A DNA stretch of 14,326 nucleotides from Gammaproteobacteria bacterium (GTDB lineage: Bacteria; Pseudomonadota; Gammaproteobacteria; Chromatiales; Sedimenticolaceae), in the NCBI GenBank assembly GCA_020445165.1, contig JAGRHE010000058.1:1-14326 (forward strand). Reading direction: 5' to 3'. The translations under genes and the position numbers were made by a program. The notes under the pieces were generated by a model, which did no database searches, was not told where the DNA came from, and was given only the letters and a program-made list of their open reading frames with translations. Shown here one piece after another: positions 13,514 through 14,326 of the stretch (positions within the stretch are counted from its first letter, which is position 1; each line of letters opens with the position of its first letter).

Positions 13514-14326
13514 ACGTCGGATTCCGGATTCGTGAACACTTCGGCAAACTGGATCGACAACGACTTGCGGTCGATCTTGCCGTTCGGATTGCGTGGCAGC
13601 TCCCCGGTGATATGCACATGCCCGGGCAGCATGAACATCGGCAGATGCACGCGGCAATGCGCCAGGATCGTGTCGACATCGACTGTCGTCGACTGGACGA
13701 CCAGTACGATGCCGTAGCCGATCAGCGGATGCGGTGCACCAAAGGCGACAGCCTGTTCGATTGCTTCGAGCTCGAATACCACCTCTTCGATCTCGCCCGG
13801 GCTGACCCGGTAACCGGAGGTCTTGATCATCTCGTCGTTGCGGCCGATGAAATACAGGTAGCCTTCGCTGTCACGCCGTACCCGGTCACCCGACCAAACG
13901 GCGAGCTCTGGATTCGGGATGCCGTCCGGTTGACCGGGTGCCGGCCTGAAGCGCTGCGCAGTCTTCTCCCGGTCGCCCCAGTAGCCCAACGACACCAGTG
14001 AGCCTCGGTGCACCAGTTCACCGGGTTCATCGACATCACATTCGCTACCGTCCTCACGGACCACCATCACCTCGGCGTTCGGAATCGCCTTGCCCATCGA
14101 ATCCGGTCGCGCGTCAACCTGCTCCGGTGGCAGGTAGGTCGAGCGGAACGCCTCGGTCAAGCCGTACATTAGGTACACCTTGGTGTTCGGCAACGCTGAA
14201 CGCAGTGAAGCTGTGGTCGCCAAGGGCATCGCTCCACCGGAATTGGTGATGTAACGCAGGCTGGCAGCGGCCTCATCGGGCCAGGGCAGGGTCGCGAGCT
14301 GGTTCCACAAGGGCGGTACCGCGGCC
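13510..14326 (-). CDS. AMP-forming acyl-CoA ligase, exosortase A system-associated (cut by window end)
   Basis: This is the C-terminal 271 residues of an ANL-superfamily adenylating enzyme; the gene continues past base 14326 with no start in the window. Visible core motifs are ITNSGGAMP, YGLTEAFRST (the A5-like aromatic motif), WSGDRVRRDSEGYLYFIGR (the aspartate that binds ribose, then the hinge), DEMIKTSGYRVSPGEIE (A8) and NPNGKIDR with the C-terminal catalytic lysine (A10). Such enzymes activate a carboxylic acid as an acyl-AMP and pass it to CoA or a carrier protein. The family match is the exosortase A-associated ligase (TIGR03098, from memory). With a dedicated carrier protein nearby, loading of that carrier is a plausible role. 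It is upstream of, and overlaps, the decarboxylase gene. It is about half of the usual length of roughly 500-520 residues. Confidence 0.88.
   Translation of the reverse strand, partial: AAVPPLWNQLATLPWPDEAAASLRYITNSGGAMPLATTASLRSALPNTKVYLMYGLTEAFRSTYLPPEQVDARPDSMGKAIPNAEVMVVREDGSECDVDEPGELVHRGSLVSLGYWGDREKTAQRFRPAPGQPDGIPNPELAVWSGDRVRRDSEGYLYFIGRNDEMIKTSGYRVSPGEIEEVVFELEAIEQAVAFGAPHPLIGYGIVLVVQSTTVDVDTILAHCRVHLPMFMLPGHVHITGELPRNPNGKIDRKSLSIQFAEVFTNPESDV

Noticed and set aside
1..14326. CRISPR arrays, tRNA or rRNA genes, insertion sequences or phage genes
   Set aside because: No regularly spaced repeats, cloverleaf-like sequences, transposase or integrase motifs were seen; the gaps between genes are short and accounted for.

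Overview
The window looks like chromosomal DNA from a high-GC gammaproteobacterium. The evidence is the divergent rne/rluC pair, a phoB-phoR pair colinear with the Escherichia coli proteins (PhoR is 431 residues here, as in E. coli), and an exosortase A (XrtA/PEP-CTERM) exopolysaccharide locus of the kind found in environmental, often sulfur- or metal-cycling, proteobacteria. Genus-level placement is not possible from this sequence. There are no insertion sequences, phage genes, tRNA or rRNA genes, or CRISPR repeats, and every visible gene is intact apart from the two cut by the window edges.

Left part (1-3184): the first 38 codons of RNase E (rne, minus strand) with a roughly 480-base non-coding leader, then a rightward group of rluC (23S rRNA pseudouridine synthase), a HAD-family phosphatase and an SppA-type S49 membrane peptidase. 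These three are packed so closely that they are probably one operon.

Middle (3185-6023): the phosphate-sensing module phoB-phoR-phoU. A good PhoB box (two 7-base half-sites 11 bases apart) and a -10 element lie in front of phoB. phoR starts with TTG inside the phoB stop. No pst transporter genes are present.

Right part (6085 to the end): an exosortase A-associated polysaccharide module in four alternating transcription units. (i) Rightward: a Wzy/O-glycosylation-ligase-like polymerase and a NodB polysaccharide deacetylase. (ii) Leftward: an asparagine-synthetase-like enzyme whose N-terminal glutaminase half has lost its catalytic cysteine. (iii) Rightward: an acyl carrier protein and two alpha/beta-hydrolase-fold proteins, one with a Cys-Asp-His triad and one with arginine at the nucleophile position. 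(iv) Leftward: an acyl-CoA ligase (cut by the window end) and a PLP-dependent decarboxylase, overlapping by ATGA. The exosortase itself, the PEP-CTERM substrates and the glycosyltransferases are not in the window and presumably lie to the right.

The parts that best fit an undescribed system are the ligase, carrier protein, decarboxylase, synthetase and paired hydrolases. Together they look like a pathway that activates an acid, loads it on a carrier, makes an amine by decarboxylation and forms an amide, perhaps to decorate the polysaccharide. That pathway is an inference; the individual gene families are well supported.
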